Shown here: in pieces, positions 43,155 to 51,065 of the stretch
Numbering within the stretch: the stretch's first letter is position 1
How the letters are laid out: each line of letters begins with the position of its first letter
DNA from: Clostridia bacterium
GTDB taxonomy: Bacteria; Bacillota; Clostridia; Monoglobales; Monoglobaceae
Assembly: GCA_017546165.1 (NCBI GenBank)
Contig: JAFYXL010000004.1
Location: 1 to 51,065 of the forward strand
Direction: 5' to 3'
DNA length: 51,065 nt
Notes under the pieces: generated by a model
The model's database searches: none
What the model saw: only the letters and a program-made list of their open reading frames with translations
Told to the model about the DNA's origin: nothing
Translations under genes and position numbers: made by a program

Positions 43155-43180
43155 CCTACATACTGTATATTGTATGTAGG
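43155..43180 (-). terminator. Hairpin after the second NSS transporter gene
   Basis: CCTACATAC and GTATGTAGG pair perfectly around eight bases, 17 bases past the stop. The minus-strand tail is only moderately T-rich. Confidence 0.6.
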
Positions 43181-43196
43181 CTATATTAATATCTAT

Positions 43197-44564
43197 TTAA
43201 CTAAAAAACTTACTTATATATCCCTGAACAAAAACAAACAGTACGACAAGAGGCAGGATATATGTTACATATATTCTTGCCCACTTGGGAAACTTAAGAC
43301 CTTTGCCGGTATTAACCTCAGCCATAAAGTTATCCCAACCCCACCCGTATCTTGACACACAGAAGAAAAGATATACCAAAGAACCAAGTGGCAACAAGTT
43401 GTTACTTACAATAAAGTCCTCAATGTCCATAATGTTCATTCCCATCCAATTAATATTGCTTAATACATTGAAGCCTAGAGCACACGGAACTGATAAAACC
43501 GTAAGAAGAATAGAGTTAATCAAAACCGCCTTTTTCCGTGACCAACCAAACAAATCCATTGCAAATGAAAGAATATTTTCAAATACGGCAACAACAGTTG
43601 AAAGTGCCGCAAAAGACATAAATATAAAGAACAATGAGCCCCATATTCTTCCTCCTACCATATTGTTGAATATATTAGGAAGTGTAATAAATACAAGGTT
43701 AGGCCCACTTTCAGGATCTACGCCGAAAGAGAAACACGTGGGAAATATAATAAAACCCGAAAGAATTGCAACGGTTGTATCAAGGGCCATAATACTTAAA
43801 GATTCACCCATAAGCGATCTATCTTTTGAAATGTAACTTCCAAATATAGCCATTGAACCAATTCCAATACTAAGTGTAAAGAAGGCCTGCCCCATAGCAG
43901 CAGATACAACCTCGAAGAAGCCATGCTCCATCATTTTTCCAAAGTCGGGCTTAAGGTAAAAACTAAGACCTGGGCCTGCTCCCGGCAAGGTTACTGCACG
44001 GATTAAAAGAACAATCATTACAACAAAAAGGCTTGACATCATAAATTTGGTAATTTTTTCAACACCTTTTTGAAGTCCAAGTGAGCAAATACCAAATCCA
44101 ATTACAACCGATACAATCATCCAAAAAAGCATTGAACCGGGCTGTGCAGTAAAGCTACTGAAAATTTCACCTACAGTTTCAGGCGTTGCACCAACAAATT
44201 CGCCTTTCGTCATTTTGAAAAAGTATGCAATCATCCAGCCACAGATTGTTGTATAAAACATCATAAGAAGATAGTTTCCTGCAATGGCAAAATAACTAAA
44301 AATATGCCATTTTGTGCCCTGTGGCTCAAGTTCGTTAAACGAAAGAGCTGCACTTTTGCGGCTTGCACGTCCAACTGAAAATTCCATCGCCATAATAGGA
44401 AGCCCAAATATTACCAAAAACAGTAGATAAATCAAAACAAAGGCGGCACCGCCATAAAGGCCCGTGATATATGGAAATCTCCAAACATTTCCAAGGCCAA
44501 TTGCGCAACCTGCAGATATTAAAATAAATCCCAGTCTTGATGAAAACTTTTCTCTTTCCTTCAT
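43197..44564 (-). CDS. Sodium:neurotransmitter symporter (NSS/SNF) family transporter, second of a tandem pair
   Basis: The 455-residue membrane protein has the NSS signature in TM1 (ISAGCAIGLGNVWRFPYITG) and the later helices of the LeuT fold. Bacterial members (LeuT, MhsT, TnaT) take up amino acids with sodium; this substrate is unknown. It lies 21 bases downstream of a homologue of nearly equal length and is clearly co-transcribed with it. The pair diverges clearly at the sequence level, for instance around TM1, so distinct substrates are likely. The start follows GAAAGGG. Confidence 0.93.
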   Translation of the reverse strand: MKEREKFSSRLGFILISAGCAIGLGNVWRFPYITGLYGGAAFVLIYLLFLVIFGLPIMAMEFSVGRASRKSAALSFNELEPQGTKWHIFSYFAIAGNYLLMMFYTTICGWMIAYFFKMTKGEFVGATPETVGEIFSSFTAQPGSMLFWMIVSVVIGFGICSLGLQKGVEKITKFMMSSLFVVMIVLLIRAVTLPGAGPGLSFYLKPDFGKMMEHGFFEVVSAAMGQAFFTLSIGIGSMAIFGSYISKDRSLMGESLSIMALDTTVAILSGFIIFPTCFSFGVDPESGPNLVFITLPNIFNNMVGGRIWGSLFFIFMSFAALSTVVAVFENILSFAMDLFGWSRKKAVLINSILLTVLSVPCALGFNVLSNINWMGMNIMDIEDFIVSNNLLPLGSLVYLFFCVSRYGWGWDNFMAEVNTGKGLKFPKWARIYVTYILPLVVLFVFVQGYISKFFS

Positions 44565-44585
44565 AAAGACACCCTTTCAACAAAA

Positions 44586-45944
44586 TTATATACTTATTAT
44601 ACCCAACGCACTGAAGACAGATGATATCAAAATTAGAACAATGCAGATAGGGGCAAAATATTTAATTACAAAATTAAATAGTGCTTTCGATTTAAACTTG
44701 CCTGTTAGTTCAACTTCGTCAATAACCGACTTTGGCTTTATAACATATCCCACAAAAATACTTGTAAAGAACGCAACAACAGGCATAATAACGCTATTGC
44801 TTATAAAATCAAAGAATGTAAGGAAGTCCATACCCATAATCTTGATATTTGCCCATATCCCGTTACCTAACGATGATGGAATGCCCAAAACCAAAGAAAG
44901 GACAAAAACAAATAAACAAGATTTTTTACGGCTTATCTTAAACTTATCACAGAAAATAGAAACTATTGTTTCCATTAATGAAATAGATGATGTTAATGCC
45001 GCAAAAAGTACAAGTAAGAAGAACAAAATACCTATTATTGTTCCACCTGTCATACTCTCAAATACCTTTGGCAATGTAACAAACATAAGTCCCGGGCCTT
45101 GACCGAGAGCTGACTCATCACCACCTGAGAAAACAAATACCGACGGAATAATCATAAGTCCTGCTAAAAAAGCAATACCGGTGTCAAAAAGTTCAATTTG
45201 ATGAACCGAGGACTCCAGATTTACATCTTTTTTCATATATGAGCCATATGTAATCATAATACCCATAGCAAGAGACATTGAGTAAAATAACTGACCCATT
45301 GCAGCCAAAACTGTGGTAATTGAAAACTTACTGAAATCAGGAAGCAAGTAATAACTTACCCCCTCCATGGCACCGGGTAAAAACATTGTATATACTGCAA
45401 TAAATATTGAAAGAACTATCAGCACAGGCATCAGGACCTTGCTCACTTTTTCAATACCCTTTTCAACACCAAACAAAACAACTAATGCCGTCAATCCAAG
45501 GTAAATTGCAAACCAAAGTACCGGTTCAATCGGCTGGCCAATAAAACTGCCAAAAAAGGCATCGGTTGCCATAAGAGACCCCTGCCCTGCAATAAATGAC
45601 GCAAAGTACTTTGTAACCCAACCACCGATAACACAATAATAAGGTAGAATTATAATAGGAACAATCGATGCAAGATAGCCTACGAAAGAATACTTGGATG
45701 AAAGTTTCTTAAAAGCACCAATCGCACTGAGGCCTGTTTTTCTGCCGATTGCAATTTCGGCAGTAAGGAGTGTGAACCCAAAGGTCACAGCCAAAATAAC
45801 ATAAACAAGGAGAAAAATACCGCCGCCATATTGCGCTGCAAGATAAGGAAATCTCCAAATGTTGCCAAGACCAACAGCAGAGCCTGCCGCTGCCAATACA
45901 AAACCTAATTTACCTGTAAAATTACTTCTTTTTTCGTTGCCCAT
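44586..45944 (-). CDS. Sodium:neurotransmitter symporter (NSS/SNF) family transporter, first of a tandem pair
   Basis: The 452-residue protein has the TM1 signature AAAGSAVGLGNIWRFPYLAAQ and about eleven membrane helices, the length typical of bacterial NSS proteins that lack the twelfth helix (for example MhsT, TnaT). It is a probable sodium-coupled amino-acid importer. It starts after AAAGGAAA and has its own consensus-like promoter. It is divergent from spoIVA. Confidence 0.93.
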   Translation of the reverse strand: MGNEKRSNFTGKLGFVLAAAGSAVGLGNIWRFPYLAAQYGGGIFLLVYVILAVTFGFTLLTAEIAIGRKTGLSAIGAFKKLSSKYSFVGYLASIVPIIILPYYCVIGGWVTKYFASFIAGQGSLMATDAFFGSFIGQPIEPVLWFAIYLGLTALVVLFGVEKGIEKVSKVLMPVLIVLSIFIAVYTMFLPGAMEGVSYYLLPDFSKFSITTVLAAMGQLFYSMSLAMGIMITYGSYMKKDVNLESSVHQIELFDTGIAFLAGLMIIPSVFVFSGGDESALGQGPGLMFVTLPKVFESMTGGTIIGILFFLLVLFAALTSSISLMETIVSIFCDKFKISRKKSCLFVFVLSLVLGIPSSLGNGIWANIKIMGMDFLTFFDFISNSVIMPVVAFFTSIFVGYVIKPKSVIDEVELTGKFKSKALFNFVIKYFAPICIVLILISSVFSALGIISI

Positions 45945-45980
45945 AATCTTTTCCTTTCAATATTTATGAAAATATTGATA

Positions 45981-46009
45981 ATTATATCATAAAAACCAAT
46001 TTTCTGCAA
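45981..46009 (-). promoter_or_regulatory. Sigma-A promoter of the NSS transporter pair
   Basis: Minus strand: TTGCAG (46009-46004), 17-bp spacer, TATAAT (45986-45981), about 37 bases before the ATG. Confidence 0.7.
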
Positions 46010-46107
46010 GATTATTTGTATAAATAAGGAAAATAATACTTATTTTCAAAAGTGAAAATTTAAAACTTATTATAAAAAAACATAAACGAGCCTGCATCTG
46101 CATATGC

Positions 46108-46132
46108 TTTACCAAAATGATACATTGGTAAA
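46108..46132. promoter_or_regulatory. Perfect 8-bp inverted repeat upstream of spoIVA
   Basis: TTTACCAA (46108-46115) and TTGGTAAA (46125-46132) flank nine bases. It lies 20-44 bases before the spoIVA ATG, covering the region where a start of transcription is expected. Within it, GATACATT (46119-46126) resembles a sigma-E -10 (CATACA-T), but I find no well-spaced -35. It could be an operator or an mRNA hairpin. Confidence 0.45.
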
Positions 46133-46151
46133 AAACAGGGAGGAAAACAAA

Positions 46152-47630
46152 ATGGTTGAATATAATATTTACCAGGATATTGCCGAGCGGACAAACGGTG
46201 ACCTTTATTTAGGCGTTGTAGGTCCTGTAAGAACCGGCAAATCCACTTTTATCAAAAACTTTATGAACACTATGGTCATCCCCAACATCGAAAACAGCTA
46301 CAATCGCGAACGTGCTATGGATGAGTTGCCACAAAGTGCAGGCGGCAGAATGATAATGACAACTGAGCCTAAATTCATTCCTAACGAAGCCGTAGAAATC
46401 CGGATTGATGATAATCTCAGCCTTAAAACAAGACTCATTGATTGTGTTGGTTATATCGTTGACAGCGCTCTTGGATATATCGAAAACGAAAACCCCCGAA
46501 TGGTTATGACACCCTGGTCCCAAGAACCTATGCCCTTTGCAAAAGCCGCAGAAATCGGAACGCAAAAGGTAATTTGCGACCATTCCACTGTTGGAATTGT
46601 TGTAACCTGCGACGGAAGTATCACCGACATTGACAAAGAAGACTATGTAATTGCCGAAGAAAGAGTTATAAATGAGCTTAAAAGCATTGGCAAGCCTTTT
46701 ATAATAATTCTAAACTCGATAAATCCTATGTCGGATCAATGCGAAAAATATAAGCTTGAAATGGAAGAAAAATACGGTGTTTCAGTGCTTCCCATAAACT
46801 GTATGCAGCTTTCCGAAAATGACGTGAATACCATCATAAAAAATCTACTTCTCGCTTTTCCTATAACCGAAGTTGCAATAAATCTGCCTGATTGGGTGGA
46901 TGCAATTGATTCTTCTCACCCTCTGAAATCAGAACTTCAGAAGTTTGTTATGGAAACAATAACCGAACCGCTCCGACTATCAGATACAAACAAGCTTTCA
47001 GATTTGATGTCTGCCTGCAGTTTTGCAAGTAACGTAGAAATTTCGGATATAAATATGGTTGACGGTTCTGTAACTATAAATCTAAACCTTCCTAAACAGC
47101 TGTTTTATAAAATCATAAATGAAATGACCAACTTCGAAATAAACAGTGAAGAGGATTTGATGTATCTGCTAAAAGAAATGTCTGTTATAAAGAAAAAATA
47201 TGACAAAGTGGCATCAGCACTAACCGAGGTTTCACAAAAAGGGTACGGAATTGTATCTCCGTCAATTGACGAACTTACACTGGAAGAGCCTGAAATTGTA
47301 AAACAAGGTAGTCGTTTTGGGGTAAGGCTCAAAGCTTCTGCTCCGTCAATACATATGATTCGTGCAGATATCGAAACCGAAGTTAGTCCCATCGTGGGAA
47401 CCGAAAAACAGTCCGAGGAACTGGTACACTATCTTCTTAACGAATTTGAAGTTGACCCTAAAAAGATATGGGAATCCAACATCTTTGGTAAATCTCTCCA
47501 CGAGCTTGTAAACGAGGGACTCCACAACAAGCTTTATCGTATGCCTGACGACGCGCAGATGAAAATGCAGGAAACTCTGCAAAAAATCATTAACGAAGGT
47601 TCGGGCGGACTTATCTGTATTATTCTCTAA
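46152..47630 (+). CDS. spoIVA: SpoIVA, spore coat basement-layer ATPase
   Basis: The 492-residue protein has exactly the length of Bacillus SpoIVA. It starts at the ATG after GGGAGG (MVEYNIYQDIAERT). The Walker A is GPVRTGKST with K30 at the same position as in Bacillus; a TRAFAC-like GTPase-derived domain with RLIDCVGY and LNSINP follows. The C-terminal ending (GSGGLICIIL) is the amphipathic tail used to polymerise and to hold SpoVM. It hydrolyses ATP to assemble the static platform for coat proteins around the forespore, and is under sigma-E in related species. Confidence 0.97.
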   Translation: MVEYNIYQDIAERTNGDLYLGVVGPVRTGKSTFIKNFMNTMVIPNIENSYNRERAMDELPQSAGGRMIMTTEPKFIPNEAVEIRIDDNLSLKTRLIDCVGYIVDSALGYIENENPRMVMTPWSQEPMPFAKAAEIGTQKVICDHSTVGIVVTCDGSITDIDKEDYVIAEERVINELKSIGKPFIIILNSINPMSDQCEKYKLEMEEKYGVSVLPINCMQLSENDVNTIIKNLLLAFPITEVAINLPDWVDAIDSSHPLKSELQKFVMETITEPLRLSDTNKLSDLMSACSFASNVEISDINMVDGSVTINLNLPKQLFYKIINEMTNFEINSEEDLMYLLKEMSVIKKKYDKVASALTEVSQKGYGIVSPSIDELTLEEPEIVKQGSRFGVRLKASAPSIHMIRADIETEVSPIVGTEKQSEELVHYLLNEFEVDPKKIWESNIFGKSLHELVNEGLHNKLYRMPDDAQMKMQETLQKIINEGSGGLICIIL

Positions 47631-47657
47631 ATAATATTTGCCTCCAAAAAATTATAT

Positions 47658-47701
47658 AAAAAGACCCTGCAGAATTTTTTCACGTTCTGCGGGGTCTTTT
47701 T
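47658..47701. terminator. Bidirectional terminator between convergent spoIVA and obg
   Basis: The stem AAAAAGACCC-TGCAGAA / TTCTGC-GGGGTCTTTTT has a short loop and flanking A/T runs, ending spoIVA (plus) and obg (minus). Confidence 0.85.
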
Positions 47702-47706
47702 GTTTT

Positions 47707-48978
47707 TTATTTAATATAATCAAATTCTACTCCATACATATGCACAGTGTCACCTTCCTTGATACCTTTTTCCTCAAGCATATCAATTATACCACTCTTG
47801 CGCAAAGCACGCTGGAAGTATTGGAGAGATTCGTAATCATCAAAGTTTGTTGAACCAACAATCTTGCGCACATACATCCCTTCAACGATGTAAACATCCC
47901 CATCAACAGTGATTTCAATGCTGTCGTTCTTTCTTTCCTCATCAAGGTCAAGATAATCGTAATCATCATCTTCCTCTTCAGGAAGTTCTGCAAGCATCCT
48001 GGCTGTGTAATTTATTACATCCTCAATACCTTTATGTGCAGCAGCAGAAATTGCCATAACAGTAAAGCCTTCTTCTTCCATCTGCGCTTTGAATTTTGCA
48101 TAATTTTCTTCAAATGACGGAATATCCATTTTGTTTGCAATAATCACCTGTGGCTTTTCAGCAAGCTTTTCACTGTAATTTTTAAGCTCATTATTGATTA
48201 TATGAACATCTTCCACGGGGTCACGGCCTTCACATCCCGATACATCCACAAAATGAAGGAGTATTCTTGTGCGTTCAACGTGACGCAAAAAATCGTGACC
48301 AAGACCTACGCCCTCGTGTGCTCCTTCAATTATCCCAGGGATATCTGCAATTACAAAAGTAGTTCCCTCTCCAACCTTAACAACTCCCAAATTGGGCACA
48401 AGGGTTGTAAAGTGATAGTTTGCAATCTTTGGTCTTGCATCACTTACTACAGATAAAAATGTAGATTTTCCTACATTGGGAAATCCCAAAAGTCCCACAT
48501 CTGCAATCAATTTAAGTTCAAGAGTTATTTCCCTCTCATCGCCGGGAAGTCCGGATTTTGCAAATTTAGGAGTCTGACGTGTTGCTGTTGCAAAATGGGA
48601 ATTTCCCCAACCGCCATTTCCACCTTTGGCAATAACAAACCTATCCCCATCAGCTTTGAGGTCGCATATAACCTTGCCTGACTCAGAATCACGAATAACT
48701 GTTCCGCAAGGGAATTTTATAACCAAATCCTCACCGTTTTTTCCGCTGCGTCTGCCGTCACGTCCATTGCCACCATCCTGTGCAACGTACTTCTTTTTGT
48801 AACGAAAATCAAGGAGTGTGCTTACATCCTTAGATGCTACAGCTACTACATTACCTCCATTACCGCCATCGCCACCATCGGGGCCACCTGCCGCAACATA
48901 TTTTTCGCGGTGGAATGTAACTGCACCGTCACCGCCCTTGCCTGCCTGTATAAATATTTTTGAAGTATCCTTAAACAT
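47707..48978 (-). CDS. obg: Obg/CgtA ribosome-assembly GTPase
   Basis: The 423-residue protein has the glycine-rich Obg fold (residues 1-158, with GGDGGNGGN-type repeats), the GTPase domain with G1 GFPNVGKS (165-172), G3 DIPGIIEGA and G4 NKMD, and the C-terminal OCT domain ending in GVEFDYIK. It acts in late 50S assembly and stress control and is usually essential. The ATG at 48978 follows AAAGGCGG. It lies downstream of rplU-rpmA with a hairpin between, as in most Firmicutes. Confidence 0.97.
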   Translation of the reverse strand: MFKDTSKIFIQAGKGGDGAVTFHREKYVAAGGPDGGDGGNGGNVVAVASKDVSTLLDFRYKKKYVAQDGGNGRDGRRSGKNGEDLVIKFPCGTVIRDSESGKVICDLKADGDRFVIAKGGNGGWGNSHFATATRQTPKFAKSGLPGDEREITLELKLIADVGLLGFPNVGKSTFLSVVSDARPKIANYHFTTLVPNLGVVKVGEGTTFVIADIPGIIEGAHEGVGLGHDFLRHVERTRILLHFVDVSGCEGRDPVEDVHIINNELKNYSEKLAEKPQVIIANKMDIPSFEENYAKFKAQMEEEGFTVMAISAAAHKGIEDVINYTARMLAELPEEEDDDYDYLDLDEERKNDSIEITVDGDVYIVEGMYVRKIVGSTNFDDYESLQYFQRALRKSGIIDMLEEKGIKEGDTVHMYGVEFDYIK

Positions 48979-49006
48979 AAAGCTACCGCCTTTCAATTAA
49001 GAAACA

Positions 49007-49032
49007 AAGTGCACGCAAAAATGCGTGCACTT
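49007..49032 (-). terminator. Terminator or attenuator between rpmA and obg
   Basis: AAGTGCACGC and GCGTGCACTT pair perfectly around six bases. On the minus strand the tail is TGTTTCTT, a mixed U-run, so read-through into obg is plausible. Confidence 0.65.
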
Positions 49033-49051
49033 AACCTTTATTCGGCTTTAA

Positions 49052-49312
49052 TTACTGAACGATTTCATATACAGAAACCTGTTTCTTATCCTTACCCTTG
49101 CGTTCAAACTTAACCTGACCGTTAACCAAAGCAAACAATGTATCATCGCTACCCTTGCCTACGTTGATTCCAGGATAAATTTTTGTTCCACGCTGTCTAA
49201 CCAAGATGTTACCAGCCAAAACGTGCTGACCGTCACCCTTCTTGGCACCTAAGCGTTTGGACTCTGAATCTCTGCCGTTCTTAGTACTGCCGACACCCTT
49301 CTTATGAGCCAT
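49052..49312 (-). CDS. rpmA: Ribosomal protein L27, without the Firmicutes N-terminal extension
   Basis: The 86-residue protein starts [19 protein letters not shown], so translation begins almost at the mature N terminus. Most Firmicutes encode L27 with a leader such as MLKLNLQFFA that the protease Prp removes. Here the ATG at 49312 has a good ribosome site (AGAGAGGTGA), and an in-frame GTG three codons earlier lies inside that site and does not add such a leader. The usual prp gene between rplU and rpmA is also absent: only 42 bases separate them. The L27 N terminus reaches the peptidyl-transferase centre. Confidence 0.97.
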   Translation of the reverse strand: MAHKKGVGSTKNGRDSESKRLGAKKGDGQHVLAGNILVRQRGTKIYPGINVGKGSDDTLFALVNGQVKFERKGKDKKQVSVYEIVQ

Positions 49313-49354
49313 TATATTCACCTCTCTTAGATAAATTCAAATAATTGTGAACAA

Positions 49355-49666
49355 TTAACCATTGATCTTCTTGATTTCAAGTTTTGTGTAAGGCTGTCTG
49401 TGGCCCTGCTTTTTGTGGTAGCCCTTCTTAGCCTTGTACTTGTAAACGATAATCTTCTTCTCTTTGCCATTTTTAACAGCAGAAGCCTCAACGCTTGCGC
49501 CCTCAACGTAAGGAGCACCAACCTTGATATCGTCATCATTTGCTACAACCAATACCTTGTCAATTGTAACTGTGCTTCCAGCTTCAACATCAAGCTTTTC
49601 AACGAAAACAAAATCGCCTTCTGAAACCTTGTACTGTTTGCCGCCTGTTTCGATAATTGCGTACAT
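49355..49666 (-). CDS. rplU: Ribosomal protein L21
   Basis: The 103-residue protein starts [18 protein letters not shown] and contains the family signature [19 protein letters not shown]. It binds 23S rRNA in the large subunit. It is the first gene of rplU-rpmA-obg and has a promoter and an 80-base structured leader. Confidence 0.98.
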   Translation of the reverse strand: MYAIIETGGKQYKVSEGDFVFVEKLDVEAGSTVTIDKVLVVANDDDIKVGAPYVEGASVEASAVKNGKEKKIIVYKYKAKKGYHKKQGHRQPYTKLEIKKING

Positions 49667-49748
49667 AATCCGTAATCCCTCCTATTACCCAAGACTCGCC
49701 AATTCAGGTGCTGTAAACCAGACTTCCTAACCTTTCTTGCGCGGTTAC
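49667..49748 (-). promoter_or_regulatory. Probable L21 leader (ribosomal-protein autoregulatory 5' UTR)
   Basis: Between the promoter and rplU lies an unusually GC-balanced stretch with AAGAAAGG, GTCTGG...CACCTGAATTGG and GGCGAGTCTTGGG segments. From memory this resembles the conserved Firmicutes L21 leader family that precedes rplU. Only the position and text similarity support this; a covariance search would decide. Confidence 0.55.
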
Positions 49749-49754
49749 CGTAAT

Positions 49755-49783
49755 ATGATACCACAAAACCTGCTGCTTGTCAA
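49755..49783 (-). promoter_or_regulatory. Sigma-A promoter of rplU-rpmA-obg
   Basis: Minus strand: TTGACA (49783-49778), 17-bp spacer, TATCAT (49760-49755). The -35 box overlaps the stop codon (TGA) of the upstream DUF2344 gene. Confidence 0.85.
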
Positions 49784-50436
49784 CAAAAATTTTTAATTTT
49801 TTTACCATCTGAGTAAAATATGGTTGTTCTGTGGATTTCAACATTTTCAGGCCTTGCGTTACCAATGAATTCGCAGAGTTTTTCTGCAACAATTCCCGGT
49901 TTGATATTATTCTCACCGCCTGCCGAAATCACGGCTTTAATTGTCACTTTTTCCCCATTTACAGCAATCTCATCTACACTATATATAAACTCTTTCAAAT
50001 TTATTTCTTTTTCGCCTCGTTTTGTCTTTTTAACGGCGGGGATATTCTCTTCAGCAAAAAAACTTTTTACACGCTCGTCATTCACTTCAGAATCTGCAGT
50101 AATATCAAAAATATACTCCGCCGACACTATATCCTTTGCTTTTACAACAGGTACAGATGCTTCAAGGATTTTTATATCCGGTGGCAAACACATATTTAAT
50201 TTTTTTACAACTTCTATCTTATCTGTACCATCTTCAAAATCAATATCAACAAACTCTGTCTCGCTGGTTGTCCCAAGCGCAAGGGGCAGTGAAAACGTAA
50301 TAAGCTGATGTGGATTAAATCCCTGACTGTATCTCACCGGAAGTTCTGCACGATGTATTGCACGGGTAAATGTTCTGAGAAGGTCAAGGTGTGAAATATA
50401 CTTACCCATACCAAGCTTTGAAAACTTAAGTCGCAT
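49780..50436 (-). CDS. DUF2344 (TIGR03936) radical-SAM-linked protein
   Basis: This protein of about 218 residues begins MRLKFSKLGMGKYISHLDLLRTFTRAIHRAELPVRYSQGFNPH, the conserved start of the DUF2344 family. In Firmicutes this gene normally follows a large radical SAM gene and precedes rng, rplU and rpmA, as seen here except that rng is missing. Its ATG lies one base after the upstream stop (TAAG-ATG), so it is translationally coupled. A TTG three codons upstream has better ribosome-site spacing and is a possible alternative start. The function of the pair is unknown; tRNA or ribosome modification has been guessed. Confidence 0.9.
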   Translation of the reverse strand: MRLKFSKLGMGKYISHLDLLRTFTRAIHRAELPVRYSQGFNPHQLITFSLPLALGTTSETEFVDIDFEDGTDKIEVVKKLNMCLPPDIKILEASVPVVKAKDIVSAEYIFDITADSEVNDERVKSFFAEENIPAVKKTKRGEKEINLKEFIYSVDEIAVNGEKVTIKAVISAGGENNIKPGIVAEKLCEFIGNARPENVEIHRTTIFYSDGKKIKNFC

Positions 50437-50437
50437 C

Positions 50438-51065
50438 TTACTCAAAGCAAACACCCCCTCCAAATCCGGCTGCACCACAGCCCGAACAATTGTCACGGCA
50501 AGACGGAGTTGTTACCTCGCTGTATGCCAGCTCGTGTTCTTTTATAAGATGTGCCTTACTTACGCCAATATCAATATGTTCCCAAGGCAAAACCTCTGAG
50601 TGGTCAATCTTTCTATATGCGTAAAATTCAGGATCAATATTACAGTCTGAAAAGGCCTCAAGCCATTTGTCATAGGCAAAATGCTCATCCCAGCCGTCAA
50701 ACCTGCAGCCCTTCTTCTGCGCAGCAATCAAAACATCACAAAGACGTCTGTCACCTTTTGCAAACACTGCCTCTAAAAAACTTACGTGGCTTTGGTGCCA
50801 ATTGTATGATATACTCTTAGTTTTTATATTTTCCTTAAGCAATTTTTGTTTTTCAATAAGTGTATCTATCCTGTTTTGCGGTTCCCACTGGAATGGTGTA
50901 AAAGGCTTTGGCACAAAAGACGAAGTGCTGACAGTAACCGTAAGTTGACGGCCTTTGCGAATCTCTTTTGGAATTGAATAAAAAACATCCACTACCTTTT
51001 GAGCAAGATTTGCAATGCCAACAACATCCTCTTCAGTTTCTGTGGGTAAGCCTATCATAAAATAG
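50438..51065 (-). CDS. Radical SAM protein, TIGR03960-like, N terminus beyond window
   Basis: Only the last 209 or so codons are in the window; the frame is open to the right edge, and the radical SAM CxxxCxxC motif must lie outside. The visible part starts with YFMIGLPTETEEDV, a conserved strand of the radical SAM barrel seen in the B12-binding-type subfamily. It ends with CRDNCSGCGAAGFGGGVCFE, whose cysteines could hold a second metal site. The downstream coupled DUF2344 gene identifies it as the usual partner. The reaction is unknown. Confidence 0.88.
   Translation of the reverse strand, partial: YFMIGLPTETEEDVVGIANLAQKVVDVFYSIPKEIRKGRQLTVTVSTSSFVPKPFTPFQWEPQNRIDTLIEKQKLLKENIKTKSISYNWHQSHVSFLEAVFAKGDRRLCDVLIAAQKKGCRFDGWDEHFAYDKWLEAFSDCNIDPEFYAYRKIDHSEVLPWEHIDIGVSKAHLIKEHELAYSEVTTPSCRDNCSGCGAAGFGGGVCFE

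Noticed and set aside
43016..43196. Purine riboswitch before the NCS2 permease
   Set aside because: No conserved purine-aptamer loops (TATA...CCTAC...GGG pattern) were found; the CCTACATAC hairpin here belongs to the 3' end of the transporter operon.
49543..49764. A 73-codon minus-strand frame across the rplU leader
   Set aside because: It overlaps rplU in another frame and reads through the promoter and leader; no ribosome site supports it.

Overview
The window looks like a chromosomal stretch of a low-GC, spore-forming member of the Clostridia (Bacillota). Three things point there: sporulation genes (spoIIGA-sigE, spoIVA, dpaA-dpaB, cwlD), typical Firmicutes housekeeping genes (tig-clpP-clpX, rplU-rpmA-obg, a CpsB/CpsC/CpsD set, an SLH protein), and many sigma-A-type promoters with 17-bp spacers. 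I cannot name the genus. Nearly all genes sit on the minus strand; the exceptions are spoIIGA-sigE, an ECF S component with tcdA, two tRNAs and spoIVA.

Layout, left to right. 1-5226: a huge, incomplete secreted beta-helix surface protein built of three long super-repeats. 5227-5726: the only gene-free stretch over 300 bases; it holds that gene's promoter, two terminators and an array of small hairpins separated by CGATAT/ATATCG. 5727-8296: a restriction-modification pair (gamma-type adenine methyltransferase and a probable AccI-family endonuclease), visibly AT-richer than its neighbours. 8422-8498: a CAU-anticodon tRNA, probably tRNA-Ile2. 8590-12675: a five-gene operon with CpsC/CpsD/CpsB-type chain-length and tyrosine-kinase control, a membrane coiled-coil protein and an SLH protein, but no glycosyltransferases. 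12788-13600: a TRAP (MtrB) homologue and pgsA. 13787-15264: dipicolinate synthase. 15381-19286: tig-clpP-clpX and a lipoprotein. 19439-23679: a phosphoesterase, thrC, a small P-loop protein and pgi. 23874-25513: spoIIGA-sigE, tail to tail with cwlD (25503-26234). 26320-30593: a divergent topoisomerase IV pair. 30881-32224: ECF S component and tcdA. 32251-35115: nifS-thiI-pncC. 35252-35827: a DivIVA-like coiled-coil protein. 36014-36170: tRNA-Asp and tRNA-Thr. 36207-40964: cysK-metF-MetH activation protein-metH. 41075-43015: a purine permease and phosphoribosyltransferase. 43197-45944: two tandem sodium:neurotransmitter-symporter-family transporters. 46152-47630: spoIVA. 47707-51065: obg, rpmA, rplU, a DUF2344 protein and a radical SAM protein cut by the window edge.

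Functional threads. Sporulation genes span several stages: sigma-E activation, coat basement layer, DPA synthesis and cortex modification for germination. Sulfur and one-carbon genes form a coherent operon for cysteine and methionine synthesis. nifS-thiI forms a tRNA-thiolation unit.

Most worth a second look: (i) a TRAP homologue with all RNA- and tryptophan-contact residues I could align, co-transcribed with pgsA; (ii) L27 starting directly at its mature-type N terminus while the usual prp gene between rplU and rpmA is missing; (iii) the intergenic hairpin array; (iv) the glycosyltransferase-free CpsBCD/SLH operon with tyrosine-rich tails on two proteins; (v) the long internal duplication of the beta-helix protein. 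No CRISPR array, prophage or transposase was seen.
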